The notes below the pieces were generated by a model. It was not told where the DNA came from. It did no database searches and saw only the letters and a program-made list of their open reading frames with translations. From Gammaproteobacteria bacterium (GTDB lineage Bacteria > Pseudomonadota > Gammaproteobacteria > JAJFJF01), in NCBI GenBank assembly GCA_021774255.1, contig JAJFJF010000018.1, positions 18,868-82,867 on the forward strand: 64,000 nucleotides of DNA. Direction: 5' to 3'. A program made the translations under genes and the position numbers. Position 1 is the first letter of the stretch; each line of letters starts with the position of its first letter. This document shows positions 9,490 through 18,693 of this stretch, in pieces.

Positions 9490-9849
9490 TCATTCCACCA
9501 CCAATTTTCCTCGGTACATTCCCATCTGGCAGGTAAACTCAAATTCACCGCTCTCTTTTAATTCCAACACGACCTCTTGCACTTGATGAAGTGGTAACTG
9601 CTGGCTAATTTTAAAATATTCAAACACCACTATCTCAGCACAGGGAGTTTCATCTTTTCTTAAAAACTGCAAATGCAGTGTTTGCCCTTGCTTGGCTTTA
9701 ATCACCGAGGGTGTGTACACCCCATTTTCAACGACCACGTCTATCGTTTCTTTTTCTGCCATCACGGCTTTTGATTTAGAAAATAAAAACCACCATAACA
9801 CTAACGCAATGAAAAGCAGCCCGACCAAGTTAACCACTATTACCATCAT
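9490..9849 (-). CDS. Membrane-anchored cupredoxin-like protein
   Basis: This 119-residue protein has an N-terminal membrane helix ([21 protein letters not shown]) and a cupredoxin-type beta domain beginning [26 protein letters not shown]. It ends [15 protein letters not shown], where a Cys and two Met lie at the place of the usual type-1 copper C-terminal loop; a second Cys is at TPCAEIVV. Its ATG overlaps the TGA of copA (ATGA), with GAGGGGG just upstream, so translation is coupled. The likely role is periplasmic copper capture or hand-off next to the CopA pump; a canonical blue-copper His pair is not evident. Confidence 0.8.
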   Translation of the reverse strand: MMVIVVNLVGLLFIALVLWWFLFSKSKAVMAEKETIDVVVENGVYTPSVIKAKQGQTLHLQFLRKDETPCAEIVVFEYFKISQQLPLHQVQEVVLELKESGEFEFTCQMGMYRGKLVVE

Positions 9850-12101
9850 GCTGCCCCCTCTTGACGCTGCATGTGTTTCGCTGGTGTAAAGCGCCTCAAA
9901 CGATTCGCGTTACTGACCACTGTTAACGATGATAACGCCATCGCCGCGCCGGCAATCATCGGGTTAAGCAATAAACCGATGAAAGGATAGAGTACACCGG
10001 CTGCAATAGGAATGCCCAGGCTATTGTAAATAAACGCACCGAATAAATTTTGTTTAATATTACGTAACGTCGCTTGAGACACGACAATGGCATCCGCGAC
10101 GCCATGCAGCGAGCTACGCATGAGTGTCACGCCCGCACTTTCCATGGCGATATCCGTACCCGAACCAATGGCGAAACCCACATCGGCTTGCGTCAGTGCA
10201 GGGGCATCATTAATGCCATCGCCTACCATGCCCACGACCTCTTGTTTGGCTTGCAGTGCTTTGACGTGGTCAGCTTTGCCTTCCGGCAACACACCCGCAA
10301 TCACTTGTTCAATCCCGACTTGCTTCGCCACCGCACGTGCGGTGGTTGCCTGATCGCCTGTGATCATCAATACGTTTAATCCCAGGGCTTGTAATCGTGC
10401 GACAGCGGCCGCAGCATCTTCTTTAATGGGATCGGCCACGGTGATTAAACCGGCTAGTTCATCCTCCACGGCAACGTAAATGAGAGTTTGACCTTGGCGT
10501 GCTGCTTTTTGTGCTTCACGTTTTAAGGATGCCACATCAATTTCATTCGCTGCCAGCCAGCTTTGATTACCTAGCCTCACTGTCTTTTTATTTATTTGCG
10601 CTTGCACGCCTTTACCCACGGTCGCATTAAATTCACTCATGGGTTGCAAATCGATTAACTTTTCTTGTGCCGCTTTCACAATGGCTTCGCCTAAAGGATG
10701 TTCTGCACCTTGTTCTACGCTGGCCGCCCACTGCAATAACGACGCTTCCTCCCAATTACCTAATGGATAAATACCGGTCACGGCCGGTTTGCCTTCCGTA
10801 ATGGTGCCCGTTTTATCCAGTACTATTGTGCTTAAATGACTTGCTTGCTGTAACGCATCACCATCACGGATCAAGACGCCCGACTCGGCCGCTTTCCCCA
10901 TGCCGACAATCACTGAAATCGGCGCAGCCAATCCCAAGGCACAAGGGCAAGCGATCACCAGCACCGTGACGGCGGTGACTAACATAAAGCCTATTTTTGG
11001 CACAGGCCCCACATTAAACCAGACCATCGCCGTGATAATACTTGCTACTAAAACGACCGGCACAAATACCGCAGAGACGTTATCCACCAACTTTGCAATC
11101 GGCGGTTTGCTATTTTGCGCTTGCTGCACCATATTAATAATATGTGCTAACGCCGTGTCTTTTCCGATGCGCTGTGCTTTGAATAAAAACGTGCCGGTTT
11201 TATTGAGTGTGCTACCGACAACCAATGCGCCTACTTTTTTTTCAACAGGCATCGGCTCACCTGTTAACATGGATTCATCTACCCACGAGCCACCATCGAT
11301 CACTTCGCCATCGACCGCAATTTTTTCACCCGGGCGCACACGCACAATATCACCGAGCACAACCGCTTCAATGGGGATATCCACATCTTTACCGTCACGC
11401 ACGACACGTGCTGTTTTGGCTTGCAAGCCGATTAAACGTTGAATGGCTTCGGATGTTTTGCCACGCGCGCGTATTTCTAGTGCCGCGCCCAAATCAACCA
11501 AGGCAAGAATGATGAGCGAGGCTTCAAAATAAACATGTTGGGCCAAACCTGGCACGACTTGTGGGAATAAAATAACAAAAAAAGAAAAGGCCCAAGCGGC
11601 GCCTGTGCCCAATGCGACCAAGGTATCCATTGTCGCACCATGTGCGACGCATGCTTTCCATGCATTGCGGTAGATATGCCCACCGGCATACACCATTAAC
11701 ACCAGCGTGATGGTGCCAATAAACGCAAAGATAGCTTGCCCACTGCGCGTGTTTAACGTCGGCAGCCACCCCATCATATCCAGCAGCATCAATACTGCGC
11801 CGGCACTGCCCGCTACCCAAAAACGTTGAAACAAGCTTCGCGCATGTGCTGCTTGCTCTTTGCTCTCGTTGCTTTCTGCTTCTTCGGGTGGACCTGTCAT
11901 TAAGGTCGCATCATAACCTGCCCGCTGTACCGCCTTGATCAACACCTGAGGAGTAACGTCACCTGTCACCATAGCCGTACGCTGCGCAAAATTAACCGTC
12001 GCTTGTTTCACGCCCGATACGGCTGAAAGCGCTGTTTCGATACTCTTAACGCATCCAGCACAACGCATATTGACTAATTTTAATGTAAGCGTTTGCTGCA
12101 C
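9846..12101 (-). CDS. copA: Copper-translocating P-type ATPase
   Basis: This 751-residue P1B-type ATPase exports Cu(I) from the cytoplasm. One N-terminal heavy-metal domain carries CAGC at residues 14-17. The actuator TGEP is at 280-283, the CPC metal-transport motif in the membrane at 385-387, and the phosphorylation motif DKTGT at 429-433, followed by TGD and GDGIND. It starts at a GTG with AGGTAGAAA upstream. A cupredoxin gene is coupled at the 3' end. I saw no clear CueR-type operator in the 139 bp upstream, so the control is unknown. Confidence 0.95.
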   Translation of the reverse strand: MQQTLTLKLVNMRCAGCVKSIETALSAVSGVKQATVNFAQRTAMVTGDVTPQVLIKAVQRAGYDATLMTGPPEEAESNESKEQAAHARSLFQRFWVAGSAGAVLMLLDMMGWLPTLNTRSGQAIFAFIGTITLVLMVYAGGHIYRNAWKACVAHGATMDTLVALGTGAAWAFSFFVILFPQVVPGLAQHVYFEASLIILALVDLGAALEIRARGKTSEAIQRLIGLQAKTARVVRDGKDVDIPIEAVVLGDIVRVRPGEKIAVDGEVIDGGSWVDESMLTGEPMPVEKKVGALVVGSTLNKTGTFLFKAQRIGKDTALAHIINMVQQAQNSKPPIAKLVDNVSAVFVPVVLVASIITAMVWFNVGPVPKIGFMLVTAVTVLVIACPCALGLAAPISVIVGMGKAAESGVLIRDGDALQQASHLSTIVLDKTGTITEGKPAVTGIYPLGNWEEASLLQWAASVEQGAEHPLGEAIVKAAQEKLIDLQPMSEFNATVGKGVQAQINKKTVRLGNQSWLAANEIDVASLKREAQKAARQGQTLIYVAVEDELAGLITVADPIKEDAAAAVARLQALGLNVLMITGDQATTARAVAKQVGIEQVIAGVLPEGKADHVKALQAKQEVVGMVGDGINDAPALTQADVGFAIGSGTDIAMESAGVTLMRSSLHGVADAIVVSQATLRNIKQNLFGAFIYNSLGIPIAAGVLYPFIGLLLNPMIAGAAMALSSLTVVSNANRLRRFTPAKHMQRQEGAA

Positions 12102-12240
12102 TTTCTACCTAATCGTTAAATCAAATCATGCTGTTCTTGTATCTTGAAGAATAACCGCTCTTTTGATGACAAACAATCTCATGCATGGCGATTTTGAGCA
12201 TTAACACATTAACCGGACACAGGATTTTCCTGATTTATTT

Positions 12241-13032
12241 TTAATCAAAGAAAGCCATTCTAAGCGCAACAGAAGCTAATAATGTTCCAAATATTTTTTT
12301 CAATACCGCGGGGGAAAAATGCTGCGACCAACGCGCTATGAGAGAAACCGCAATAACACTTGCTATGCTCGCCACCACAAAAGCAGGCAAAAACAGATAA
12401 CCCACACTGCCTGTGGGCACTAGCCCTTCACTGGGAGCGACGGTGAACACAAAAATAAGGGTAACGATTAAGGCTGACACCCAGCCGACCATGGTGGCGA
12501 TCGCCACCCCTTCCCGCATGGGGATCTGGCAGTAACGAAACATGACCAATAGAAATAAAGCGGCGCTTACGCCGACAACCGCACCGAGCATCCCGGTAAT
12601 CATTCCCCAAACGAGCATCCAGGGGAGAGCTGGGAACGGTGCCTGCTTTCTGAACTTTCCAGAAAATAAGATGTCCCCTGCGGTCAGGATTAAAACAAAA
12701 GCAACGATCTTGCTCAAAAGCGCAGCCGGTAGGTGTAAGGAAAGCAGGGCACCCAGCACCCCGCCTAACACCACCCCCGGGGCGAGGGAGTAAAACAATG
12801 GCCACCGTATCATGCCATTACGGAGAAACACGATGGAAGCGGAGCCTGAAGCGACAACAACACACGCGAGTGATGTTGTGATCGCCATATGCAAGACAAG
12901 CGCTTGCGGGAAACCTTGCCAGGAAAACGCTAATAAAAATCCTGGCATTAAAACAACGCCGCCTAGCCCTAATAGCCCCGCTAACACGCCGGCTACGCTA
13001 CCTAGCAAGAGATAAACAAGATATTCAATCAT
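12241..13032 (-). CDS. TauE/SafE (sulfite exporter-like) membrane permease
   Basis: This 263-residue polytopic protein of the DUF81/TauE-SafE family has about eight helices. It opens with YLVYLLLGSVAGVLAGLLGLGGVVLMPGFLL, the conserved GxxxGxxGxGGG-like first repeat half, and a second half repeats the pattern (GMITGMLGAVVGVSAALFLL). Family members export sulfite, sulfonates or other organic anions, or take them up; the substrate cannot be read here. It is transcribed away from ftsY and sits 139 bp upstream of copA on the same strand, which may simply be chance. Confidence 0.88.
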   Translation of the reverse strand: MIEYLVYLLLGSVAGVLAGLLGLGGVVLMPGFLLAFSWQGFPQALVLHMAITTSLACVVVASGSASIVFLRNGMIRWPLFYSLAPGVVLGGVLGALLSLHLPAALLSKIVAFVLILTAGDILFSGKFRKQAPFPALPWMLVWGMITGMLGAVVGVSAALFLLVMFRYCQIPMREGVAIATMVGWVSALIVTLIFVFTVAPSEGLVPTGSVGYLFLPAFVVASIASVIAVSLIARWSQHFSPAVLKKIFGTLLASVALRMAFFD

Positions 13033-13207
13033 ATTGTATTCACAACTGCCTGATACTGCTTTGAGGAGGTAAGAAAATGCCCATCATTCCTACCAAAATA
13101 TTACAAGTTTACACTATTTAACTTCTGCAAAGCAGTTTTTGTGATTTTAGTCAGCAGAAATCTAGTTTTTTGATAACGCTAATCAGTAAGGAAGGTGTCT
13201 CATATTT

Positions 13208-13216
13208 TGTTATAAT
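13208..13216 (+). promoter_or_regulatory. Extended -10 promoter for ftsY
   Basis: TGTTATAAT is a consensus extended -10 (TG, one base, TATAAT). No good -35 is seen 16-18 bp upstream, as is normal for this class. Transcription would start near 13223, so the ATG at 13245, not the upstream in-frame start at 13170, is the likely ftsY start. Confidence 0.6.
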
Positions 13217-13244
13217 AAGTAGCTGCACGGTAGAAACTAAATTT

Positions 13245-14216
13245 ATGTTGTTCAAAACCTCTCGAAAAGATACTACTTCCTCATCCACGCCTGGCTTTTT
13301 TGCCCGCCTGAAGCAGGGCCTGCAACGCACCCGCGGTCAGCTCTCTGAAGGTATTGCGACACTGACGCAAGGCAAGAAAGAAATCGATGAGGCGTTGCTG
13401 GAAGATCTCGAAACAACATTGCTCCAAGCCGACTTAGGCGTGGAAGCAACGGAAAGCATTATTGCGCACCTCACCGCCCGTGTCTCGCGCCAGGAATTGA
13501 ACGATCCTGAAGCGTTGGTGGCGGCGCTTAAAACCGAGCTGGCAGGGATGCTCGCAAAAAGTGAGCAAGCGCTTACTATCAATACAAACAAGAAGCCATA
13601 TGTTATTCTGATGGTAGGCATCAATGGTGCGGGCAAAACCACGACCATTGGTAAGCTCGCCAAACAGCTCCAGCAGGCTGGCCACCACGTCATGCTGGCC
13701 GCCGGTGATACCTTCCGCGCTGCCGCGATCAGTCAGCTTCAAGTGTGGGGGCAACGCAATGATATTCCCGTCATTGCTCAGCAGCCCGGCAGTGACAGCG
13801 CCGCGGCTATCTTCGATGCCCTGCAGGCAGCAAAAGCACGTGGCATCGATGTGTTGCTTGCCGATACCGCCGGCCGATTACACACCCAAGACAATCTCAT
13901 GGAAGAGTTAAAAAAGGTCAAACGTGTACTCGCCAAATTAGACCCCGATGCACCCCATGAAGTGATGCTGGTACTGGACGCCGGGATCGGTCAAAATGCA
14001 CTCACACAAGTTGAGCAATTTCACCAAGCGCTCACCCTCACCGGGTTAACGGTGACAAAGCTGGATGGCACCGCCAAAGGCGGTATTTTATTTGCCATTG
14101 CCAAGCGCTTTGGCTTGCCTATCCGCTTTATCGGTGTCGGTGAAGGGATTGATGATTTGCGCGCGTTTGACGCACAGGCTTTTGTGGACGCACTGTTTGA
14201 ACATAACAAAACATGA
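13245..14216 (+). CDS. ftsY: Signal recognition particle receptor FtsY
   Basis: FtsY is the SRP-receptor GTPase that docks ribosome-nascent-chain-SRP complexes at the inner membrane. The NG domain is complete: GINGAGKTTTIGKLAKQ (G1), DTFRAAA, DTAGR (G3), TKLDGTAKGG (G4/G5). The acidic A domain is very short: about 25 residues precede the N domain at LKQGLQRTRGQL. The frame extends back to 13170, but the ATG at 13245 lies just after a promoter-like extended -10 and gives a conventional start. Its stop overlaps the ftsE start by 4 bp (ATGA), the classical ftsYEX arrangement. Confidence 0.95.
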   Translation: MLFKTSRKDTTSSSTPGFFARLKQGLQRTRGQLSEGIATLTQGKKEIDEALLEDLETTLLQADLGVEATESIIAHLTARVSRQELNDPEALVAALKTELAGMLAKSEQALTINTNKKPYVILMVGINGAGKTTTIGKLAKQLQQAGHHVMLAAGDTFRAAAISQLQVWGQRNDIPVIAQQPGSDSAAAIFDALQAAKARGIDVLLADTAGRLHTQDNLMEELKKVKRVLAKLDPDAPHEVMLVLDAGIGQNALTQVEQFHQALTLTGLTVTKLDGTAKGGILFAIAKRFGLPIRFIGVGEGIDDLRAFDAQAFVDALFEHNKT

Positions 14217-14887
14217 TTGAATTTCAACAAGTCAGTAAAACGTATGCCCACGGCTATCAGGCACTGCGCCGCGTGAGCTTTCAGGTCTTGCCGGGTGAAA
14301 TGGTTTTCCTCACGGGGCATTCGGGCGCTGGCAAAAGTACCTTGTTGAAACTCATTAGTTTGGTGGAGCGCTGCGACAGCGGCAAAGTGATTGTAAACGG
14401 CCAAGATTTAAGCCGCCTGCCCAAACGGCAGGTCCCATACCTGCGCCGCAACATTGGCATGATTTTCCAAAATCACCGCTTACTGATGGACCGCACTGTC
14501 TTTGATAATGTCGCGTTACCCCTAGTACTGGCAGGCACACCGCATGTGAAAGTACGCCGCCGCGTGCAAGCGGCGCTCGATAAAGTGGGTTTATTAGACA
14601 AAGCCGCGCGATTGCCTTTGATGCTCTCTGGCGGTGAACAACAACGTGTGGGCATTGCGCGTGCCATCGTCAATCGCCCGCCGCTGGTGATTGCTGACGA
14701 GCCCACTGGTAACTTAGATCCTGAATTATCGGCTGAGATCATGAAGCTGTTTCAGGCGTTTAATCAGATCGGTGTCAGTATTTTAATCGCCACGCACGCC
14801 CTCTCGCTGGTGGCACGCATGAAAAACCGCATGCTAGAACTCCAACAAGGTCGCTTAGTGGGCGATAATGCCATGCTGCTGTCATGA
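14213..14887 (+). CDS. ftsE: Cell division ABC transporter ATPase FtsE
   Basis: FtsE is the ATPase of the FtsEX complex, which activates septal peptidoglycan hydrolases at the divisome. Walker A is [13 protein letters not shown], the signature [14 protein letters not shown] and Walker [13 protein letters not shown]. Its 224 residues match E. coli length. It overlaps ftsY upstream and ftsX downstream by 4 bp each, so the three are translated as a coupled operon. Confidence 0.96.
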   Translation: MIEFQQVSKTYAHGYQALRRVSFQVLPGEMVFLTGHSGAGKSTLLKLISLVERCDSGKVIVNGQDLSRLPKRQVPYLRRNIGMIFQNHRLLMDRTVFDNVALPLVLAGTPHVKVRRRVQAALDKVGLLDKAARLPLMLSGGEQQRVGIARAIVNRPPLVIADEPTGNLDPELSAEIMKLFQAFNQIGVSILIATHALSLVARMKNRMLELQQGRLVGDNAMLLS

Positions 14888-15888
14888 AGAAACGATCACA
14901 CAAAAATAGGCGCACGCAAACCCAAAAAGTAACGCGCCCGTCTGCTCCCGCCAAAAAGCAAGACATCCCCTCGCGCTGGCCACGCCTCTCTGCTTACGGC
15001 CGCCATCATCTGCGTGCTTGCGTCACCAGCTTTGGCCAGTTGATGCGATCCCCTTTTGCGAATATTTTAACGCTTGCGGTCATGGCCATTGCGTTGGCAC
15101 AGCCCAGTGGTTTATATGTTGCGCTTAAAAATATCGATGTGCTCACGGCCAGCTGGGATGAAGCGGCCCAAATTTCATTATTTTTAAAGCGTGATGCGGC
15201 GAATGCCAATACGCTCATGACGGCGCTTGAAGCGATCCCTGGCGTGGCCACGGCCCTTCAGATCAGCCCCGATGAAGCCATGGCAGAGCTTGAAGACACC
15301 ACCGGTTTTGGCGGCTTATTGGCGCTGCTGCCTGAAAACCCGCTGCCGACGGTGATCGTCGTCACCCCTGCTGCGACGGTGAATACCCCTGACGCCATTA
15401 GCGCGCTCGTGGATACACTCGCGGTGCTGCCGGGTGTCGAACAAGCACAGCTTGATCAAGAATGGCTGAACCGTTTATTTAGTTTATTGCATTTAGGGCA
15501 CCAAGCCGTGTGGTTACTCGGTCTGCTACTCGGGATCGCTGTGTTGCTTGTCGTCGGCAATACCATTCGCTTACTCATCGCGCGCCATCAGGAAGAAATT
15601 CAAATCATGAAATTGGTGGGCGGCACCTCGGCGTTTATCCGCCGTCCGTTTTTATATATGGGCGCGTGGTATGGTTTGTTAGGCGGTTTATGTGCGTGGC
15701 TATTAGTCGCCATTTCACTGTATTGGCTGCAAGGGCCCGTCGATAAACTTGCCACACTTTATCACACACAATTTCACTTAGATGGCCTCGGTATCGTGGG
15801 TGGTGCGCGCTTATTGCTCATCAGCGTTGCCCTTGGCATGCTCGGCGCCCGCCTGGCCATCGGCCGTCATTTGGCGAAGGGTCAATAG
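14884..15888 (+). CDS. ftsX: Cell division membrane protein FtsX
   Basis: FtsX is the membrane subunit of FtsEX. A basic cytoplasmic N-terminus of about 50 residues ([14 protein letters not shown]...) precedes helix 1 at about residues 57-75, then comes the extracytoplasmic loop (about 80-200, with QISLFLKRDA and LDQEWLNRL). Three more helices follow, and the cytoplasmic motif EEIQIMKLVGGTSAFIRRPF is conserved. The last codons run into a dispersed GC-rich repeat that begins at the stop (15884-15940), so the C-terminus could have been reshaped by it. Confidence 0.94.
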   Translation: MKKRSHKNRRTQTQKVTRPSAPAKKQDIPSRWPRLSAYGRHHLRACVTSFGQLMRSPFANILTLAVMAIALAQPSGLYVALKNIDVLTASWDEAAQISLFLKRDAANANTLMTALEAIPGVATALQISPDEAMAELEDTTGFGGLLALLPENPLPTVIVVTPAATVNTPDAISALVDTLAVLPGVEQAQLDQEWLNRLFSLLHLGHQAVWLLGLLLGIAVLLVVGNTIRLLIARHQEEIQIMKLVGGTSAFIRRPFLYMGAWYGLLGGLCAWLLVAISLYWLQGPVDKLATLYHTQFHLDGLGIVGGARLLLISVALGMLGARLAIGRHLAKGQ

Positions 15889-15940
15889 GGCCACCACCGG
15901 CGTGGCTGCCCGGGCGACAACTTCGGTGCCGCTCCTACAA
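15884..15940. repeat. Dispersed GC-rich palindromic repeat, copy 1
   Basis: This runs from ATAGGG to CCTACAA around a core GCTGCCCGGGCGAC. The same ends and the same core occur in reverse orientation at 42974-43032, and the ends alone at 44827-44846. It overlaps the ftsX stop codon. It is REP/MITE-like; no transposase is nearby. Confidence 0.65.
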
Positions 15941-15990
15941 GCACCTCCACACACTATTACGTCAACATATACCTTTACAAATCCATTAGG

Positions 15991-16014
15991 CTTGTCAATG
16001 TATGTGTTGACAAG
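15991..16014. promoter_or_regulatory. Perfect inverted repeat upstream of rpoH
   Basis: CTTGTCAA, 8-bp spacer, TTGACAAG: two perfect 8-bp arms located 17 bp upstream of the CIRCE element. It has the size of a dimeric repressor or activator operator, and the right arm contains a consensus -35 hexamer TTGACA. The cognate regulator is not identifiable. Confidence 0.45.
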
Positions 16015-16030
16015 TCTCGACTAAAGGCCA

Positions 16031-16057
16031 TTAGCACTCTCTTTTTAAGAGTGCTAA
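16031..16057. promoter_or_regulatory. CIRCE operator (HrcA binding site) upstream of rpoH
   Basis: TTAGCACTC, 9-bp spacer, GAGTGCTAA is a perfect match to the CIRCE consensus recognised by the HrcA heat-shock repressor. It overlaps a candidate promoter: TTAGCA (16031-16036), 18 bp, TAAAAT (16055-16060), so binding would occlude RNA polymerase. The rpoH start is 33 bp downstream. CIRCE normally controls groESL and dnaK; placing rpoH under it would put the sigma-32 regulon below HrcA. Confidence 0.9.
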
Positions 16058-16090
16058 AATAAAAGAGTAAAAACTTCATTTGGAGTGTTA

Positions 16091-16957
16091 ATGTCAACAC
16101 AGCTACTGCCACTTAATATGAGTCTGCCGATCGGCAGCTTAGAGGCTTACGTCCAGCGGGTAAATCAAATCCCCATGCTGAGCGCAGAGCAAGAGCAGTC
16201 GCTTGCCATTAATTTACAAGAAAACAATGACTTAGAAGCTGCCCAGCAATTGATTTTGCCGCACCTACGCTATGTGGTGCGCGTGGCCCGCGGTTACGCT
16301 GGCTACGGCCTGCCTCAGGCAGACCTCATCCAAGAAGGCAATATTGGCCTGATGAAGGCGGTGAAACGCTTTGACCCCAGCTTGGGCGTGCGTCTGGTGT
16401 CTTTTGCGGTGCACTGGATCAAAGCAGAAATCCACGATTACGTACTCCGTAACTGGCGAATTGTGAAAGTGGCCACCACCAAAGCCCAACGTAAGCTCTT
16501 TTTTAAGCTCCGCAGCGCTAAAAAGCGCCTCGGCTGGTGCACAAAAGAAGAAATTTCGAGTGTTGCCAACGACTTAGGCGTCACCCCCCGAGACGTGGTC
16601 GAAATGGAGGCACGCTTAAACGCCCATGACACGCCTTTTGACCCGGTTGATGCCACCCACGATGATTCACAGCGCCTACCGGCGCCGGCTGAGTATTTAG
16701 ATAGCCCACACGCGGGCCCCGCCGAGCTTTTTGAGGCTGGCCGCGACCAATCGCAACAACAAGCCACGCTGCACACGGCCTTAGCCACCCTCGACCCGCG
16801 CAGCCAAGACATCCTCGCCAAGCGATGGCTAACCGATGACAAGGCCACCCTCCAGGAGCTGGCTGCCACCTACCAGATCTCTGCTGAGCGCGTGCGCCAA
16901 CTTGAAAGTAACGCCATCAAAAAACTCAAATCGGCTTTTAGCGCGCCCGCCGCATAA
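16091..16957 (+). CDS. rpoH: Heat-shock sigma factor sigma-32
   Basis: This 288-residue group 3 sigma factor contains region 2 ([56 protein letters not shown]) with the -10 binding helix [12 protein letters not shown]. It has the RpoH-specific box [15 protein letters not shown] and region 4 ([27 protein letters not shown]). I chose the ATG at 16091 because GGAG lies 6-7 nt upstream; a GTG at 16085 is in frame but overlaps that site. It directs transcription of chaperone and protease genes after heat or misfolding stress. Control by HrcA is implied by the CIRCE site just upstream. Confidence 0.95.
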   Translation: MSTQLLPLNMSLPIGSLEAYVQRVNQIPMLSAEQEQSLAINLQENNDLEAAQQLILPHLRYVVRVARGYAGYGLPQADLIQEGNIGLMKAVKRFDPSLGVRLVSFAVHWIKAEIHDYVLRNWRIVKVATTKAQRKLFFKLRSAKKRLGWCTKEEISSVANDLGVTPRDVVEMEARLNAHDTPFDPVDATHDDSQRLPAPAEYLDSPHAGPAELFEAGRDQSQQQATLHTALATLDPRSQDILAKRWLTDDKATLQELAATYQISAERVRQLESNAIKKLKSAFSAPAA

Positions 16958-17073
16958 CTTCTACCCGCTGCTTTATCGTTGAGGTGGCCTCACTCCCGGC
17001 GACACATTGATATCGCGGTATACCTATATATAAGGTAAGCCCCCTGCACGGATAAAGAATTTTCCTTAAAAAC

Positions 17074-17102
17074 TTGCAAAACAGTAAATCTCTTACTAGA
17101 CT
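17074..17102 (+). promoter_or_regulatory. Sigma-70-type promoter of the pilus operon
   Basis: TTGCAA (17074-17079), 17-bp spacer, TAGACT (17097-17102). Transcription would begin near 17109, giving a leader of about 145 nt before the first pilus gene. The remaining 16958-17073 stretch after rpoH shows no clear terminator. Confidence 0.5.
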
Positions 17103-17122
17103 CAAGTCGTATCTTGTTGTTA

Positions 17123-17242
17123 GGGGGAGAAAGATTCACCCCCGGTATCAAGAGTAGGCTTCGAAGTAGGAAGCCTATAATTGATTAAAGATGCGCATAA
17201 CAAGGAGGGTATCAGTTGGTACCCATGTTAATTAAAATCTAA
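17123..17242 (+). promoter_or_regulatory. Structured 5' leader with three hairpins and a mini-ORF
   Basis: Three consecutive stem-loops lie in the leader: 17123-17143 (GGGGG/CCCCC extended by GAA/TTC around a 3-nt loop), 17155-17177 (TAGGCTTC/GAAGCCTA) and 17207-17224 (GGGTA/TACCC). The last stem follows a Shine-Dalgarno-like AAGGAGG (17202-17208) and precedes a five-codon ORF, ATG at 17225 to TAA at 17240. The TAA overlaps the true ribosome binding site AAGGAG (17241-17246) of the pilin gene. This looks like RNA stability or translation control; no riboswitch family is recognised. Confidence 0.5.
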
Positions 17243-17253
17243 GGAGAGATAAA

Positions 17254-17760
17254 ATGCGTAAATTAATCGTAAGCGCTTTCGCTGCAGCTGCTTTATTGGG
17301 TTCTGGTTTTGTTGCTGCTGATGACAGTGGTAACTACTATGGTAAAGCAATCATCAAAATGAAAGCTGAAGTAAAAGAACGTTGTAACTTCACAAAAGGT
17401 AGCATGCACCAAAAAATCGATTTTGGTAAATATGACTATAAACACGGTAACTGGGCTGAGCGTGACATCACTGTAAGATGTAAAGCTCAAAAACGTCGTC
17501 ACGGCGCTAGCTTCACCATCAAATCTGGTTCTTTGTTTGAAAAAGAAGGCCGCGTTGCTTTAAAACAGAAACACGGGCACCGTAAATTAGCTCTTAACCT
17601 TTTTTGTGATCTTCAAACTTTCAACCCAGGTACACTCCGTACTGAAACTACCGGCATGAATGGTAAAAAAACATTGACTTTAGGTTTTGATTTACTGAAA
17701 GGTCAACACGTAGCTGCTGGTGAGTACGAAGGTAAAGTGCTTGTAAGCTTTGCTCACTAA
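17254..17760 (+). CDS. Major pilin-like subunit, archaic chaperone-usher (spore coat U type)
   Basis: This 168-residue secreted protein has a signal peptide (MRKLIVSAFAAAALLGSGFVAA) and a small beta-rich domain with three Cys. The pattern CNF...IDFGKYDY...ITVRCKA...LALNLFC...TLTLGFDL...AAGEYEGKVLVSF matches the SCPU (CsuA/B-like) fold of archaic pilins. The GEYEGKVLVSF end is the usual C-terminal strand. It is unusually rich in Lys and His (KHGNWAERD, KQKHGHRK), giving a strongly basic subunit. AAGGAG lies 7 nt before the ATG. The codon bias and very strong ribosome site suggest high expression. It is first in a four-gene operon. Confidence 0.8.
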   Translation: MRKLIVSAFAAAALLGSGFVAADDSGNYYGKAIIKMKAEVKERCNFTKGSMHQKIDFGKYDYKHGNWAERDITVRCKAQKRRHGASFTIKSGSLFEKEGRVALKQKHGHRKLALNLFCDLQTFNPGTLRTETTGMNGKKTLTLGFDLLKGQHVAAGEYEGKVLVSFAH

Positions 17761-17781
17761 AAACAATGAAGGAAAAAGTAT

Positions 17782-18546
17782 ATGGATAAAACAAAACATG
17801 TTTCTTTAAGTCTTACCGGTCTTGTTTTATCTGCACTTTTGTCCCCTGCTTGTCTGCAAGCAGGGGATTTTTCTATTAGCCCTCTAAAAATTGAACTGTC
17901 TGCAAGCGCCCCTTTTAGCACCTTTGAAGTGACCAACGAAGAAGAAAATGAAATTTTACTCATGGAGTTGGAGCTTGCCAAGTGGGATGTGCTCAACGGC
18001 ACGGATGTATTTTCAGAGTCAAACGAAATGCTTATCCTGCCACCTGTTTTTAGAGTAGAGCCTGGCGAAAGCCAAATCGTGCGCGTGGGCCTACCTTCTA
18101 CCACCGCGCTAACTCCTGGCACAGAAGCAAGTTACCGCGTTGTGATCACCAATATCGACTCAGAAGCAGCTGATCCTGATGCTGATAGCAATGAAGATGC
18201 CGCCGGCCTACAAATGGCTATTTCCGTCAGTATTCCACTTTTTGTATTGCCTAATGAGCCTGTGCGCTCAGCACGCTGGGCATTACGCCAAGTCAGCGAC
18301 AACACCATTGAAATCGATGCAACCAATACAGGCAATGTGCACCTTGATATACGTGAACTTCTGCTAACTGCTCCCAATCAAGATGATCCTGTACTGGATG
18401 AGCCTACTGTTACCTACTTATTTCCAGAGGCCACCTACACGTGGACCTTCGAAACCCAAACGCCCCTTAATCTCAAAGGCAAACAAGCAACCTTATCTGC
18501 CTGGGTTAACCAAGATGACATGACCTTGGAGCTGCCTGTTTCCTAA
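17782..18546 (+). CDS. Periplasmic pilus-assembly chaperone, PapD/CsuC-like
   Basis: This 254-residue protein has a signal peptide (to LQAGDF) and two immunoglobulin-like domains. Domain 1 carries ISPLKIELSA, the edge strand MLILPPVFRVEPGESQIVRVGL (the conserved G1/F1 region that donates a strand to pilins) and the archaic-class extended loop rich in Asp and Glu (about residues 130-145). Domain 2 ends in a beta sandwich (YTWTFETQTPLNLKGKQATLSAWV). AAGGAAAAAG precedes the ATG. It is 21 bp downstream of the pilin gene, so cotranscribed. It folds the subunits and delivers them to the usher. Confidence 0.88.
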   Translation: MDKTKHVSLSLTGLVLSALLSPACLQAGDFSISPLKIELSASAPFSTFEVTNEEENEILLMELELAKWDVLNGTDVFSESNEMLILPPVFRVEPGESQIVRVGLPSTTALTPGTEASYRVVITNIDSEAADPDADSNEDAAGLQMAISVSIPLFVLPNEPVRSARWALRQVSDNTIEIDATNTGNVHLDIRELLLTAPNQDDPVLDEPTVTYLFPEATYTWTFETQTPLNLKGKQATLSAWVNQDDMTLELPVS

Positions 18547-18693
18547 CATGCGCAGCAATAGCATTGTTAATAAGGTGCGTTGACCGATGCAGCCCAAGAC
18601 CAAAACTAAGTTAGTTAATAGCCACTATCGCTACCCCTTTTAAGCTCGTATAATACGCTAACGCGGCTTCAAGCCAGGTAGGGCTCGTTTTAC

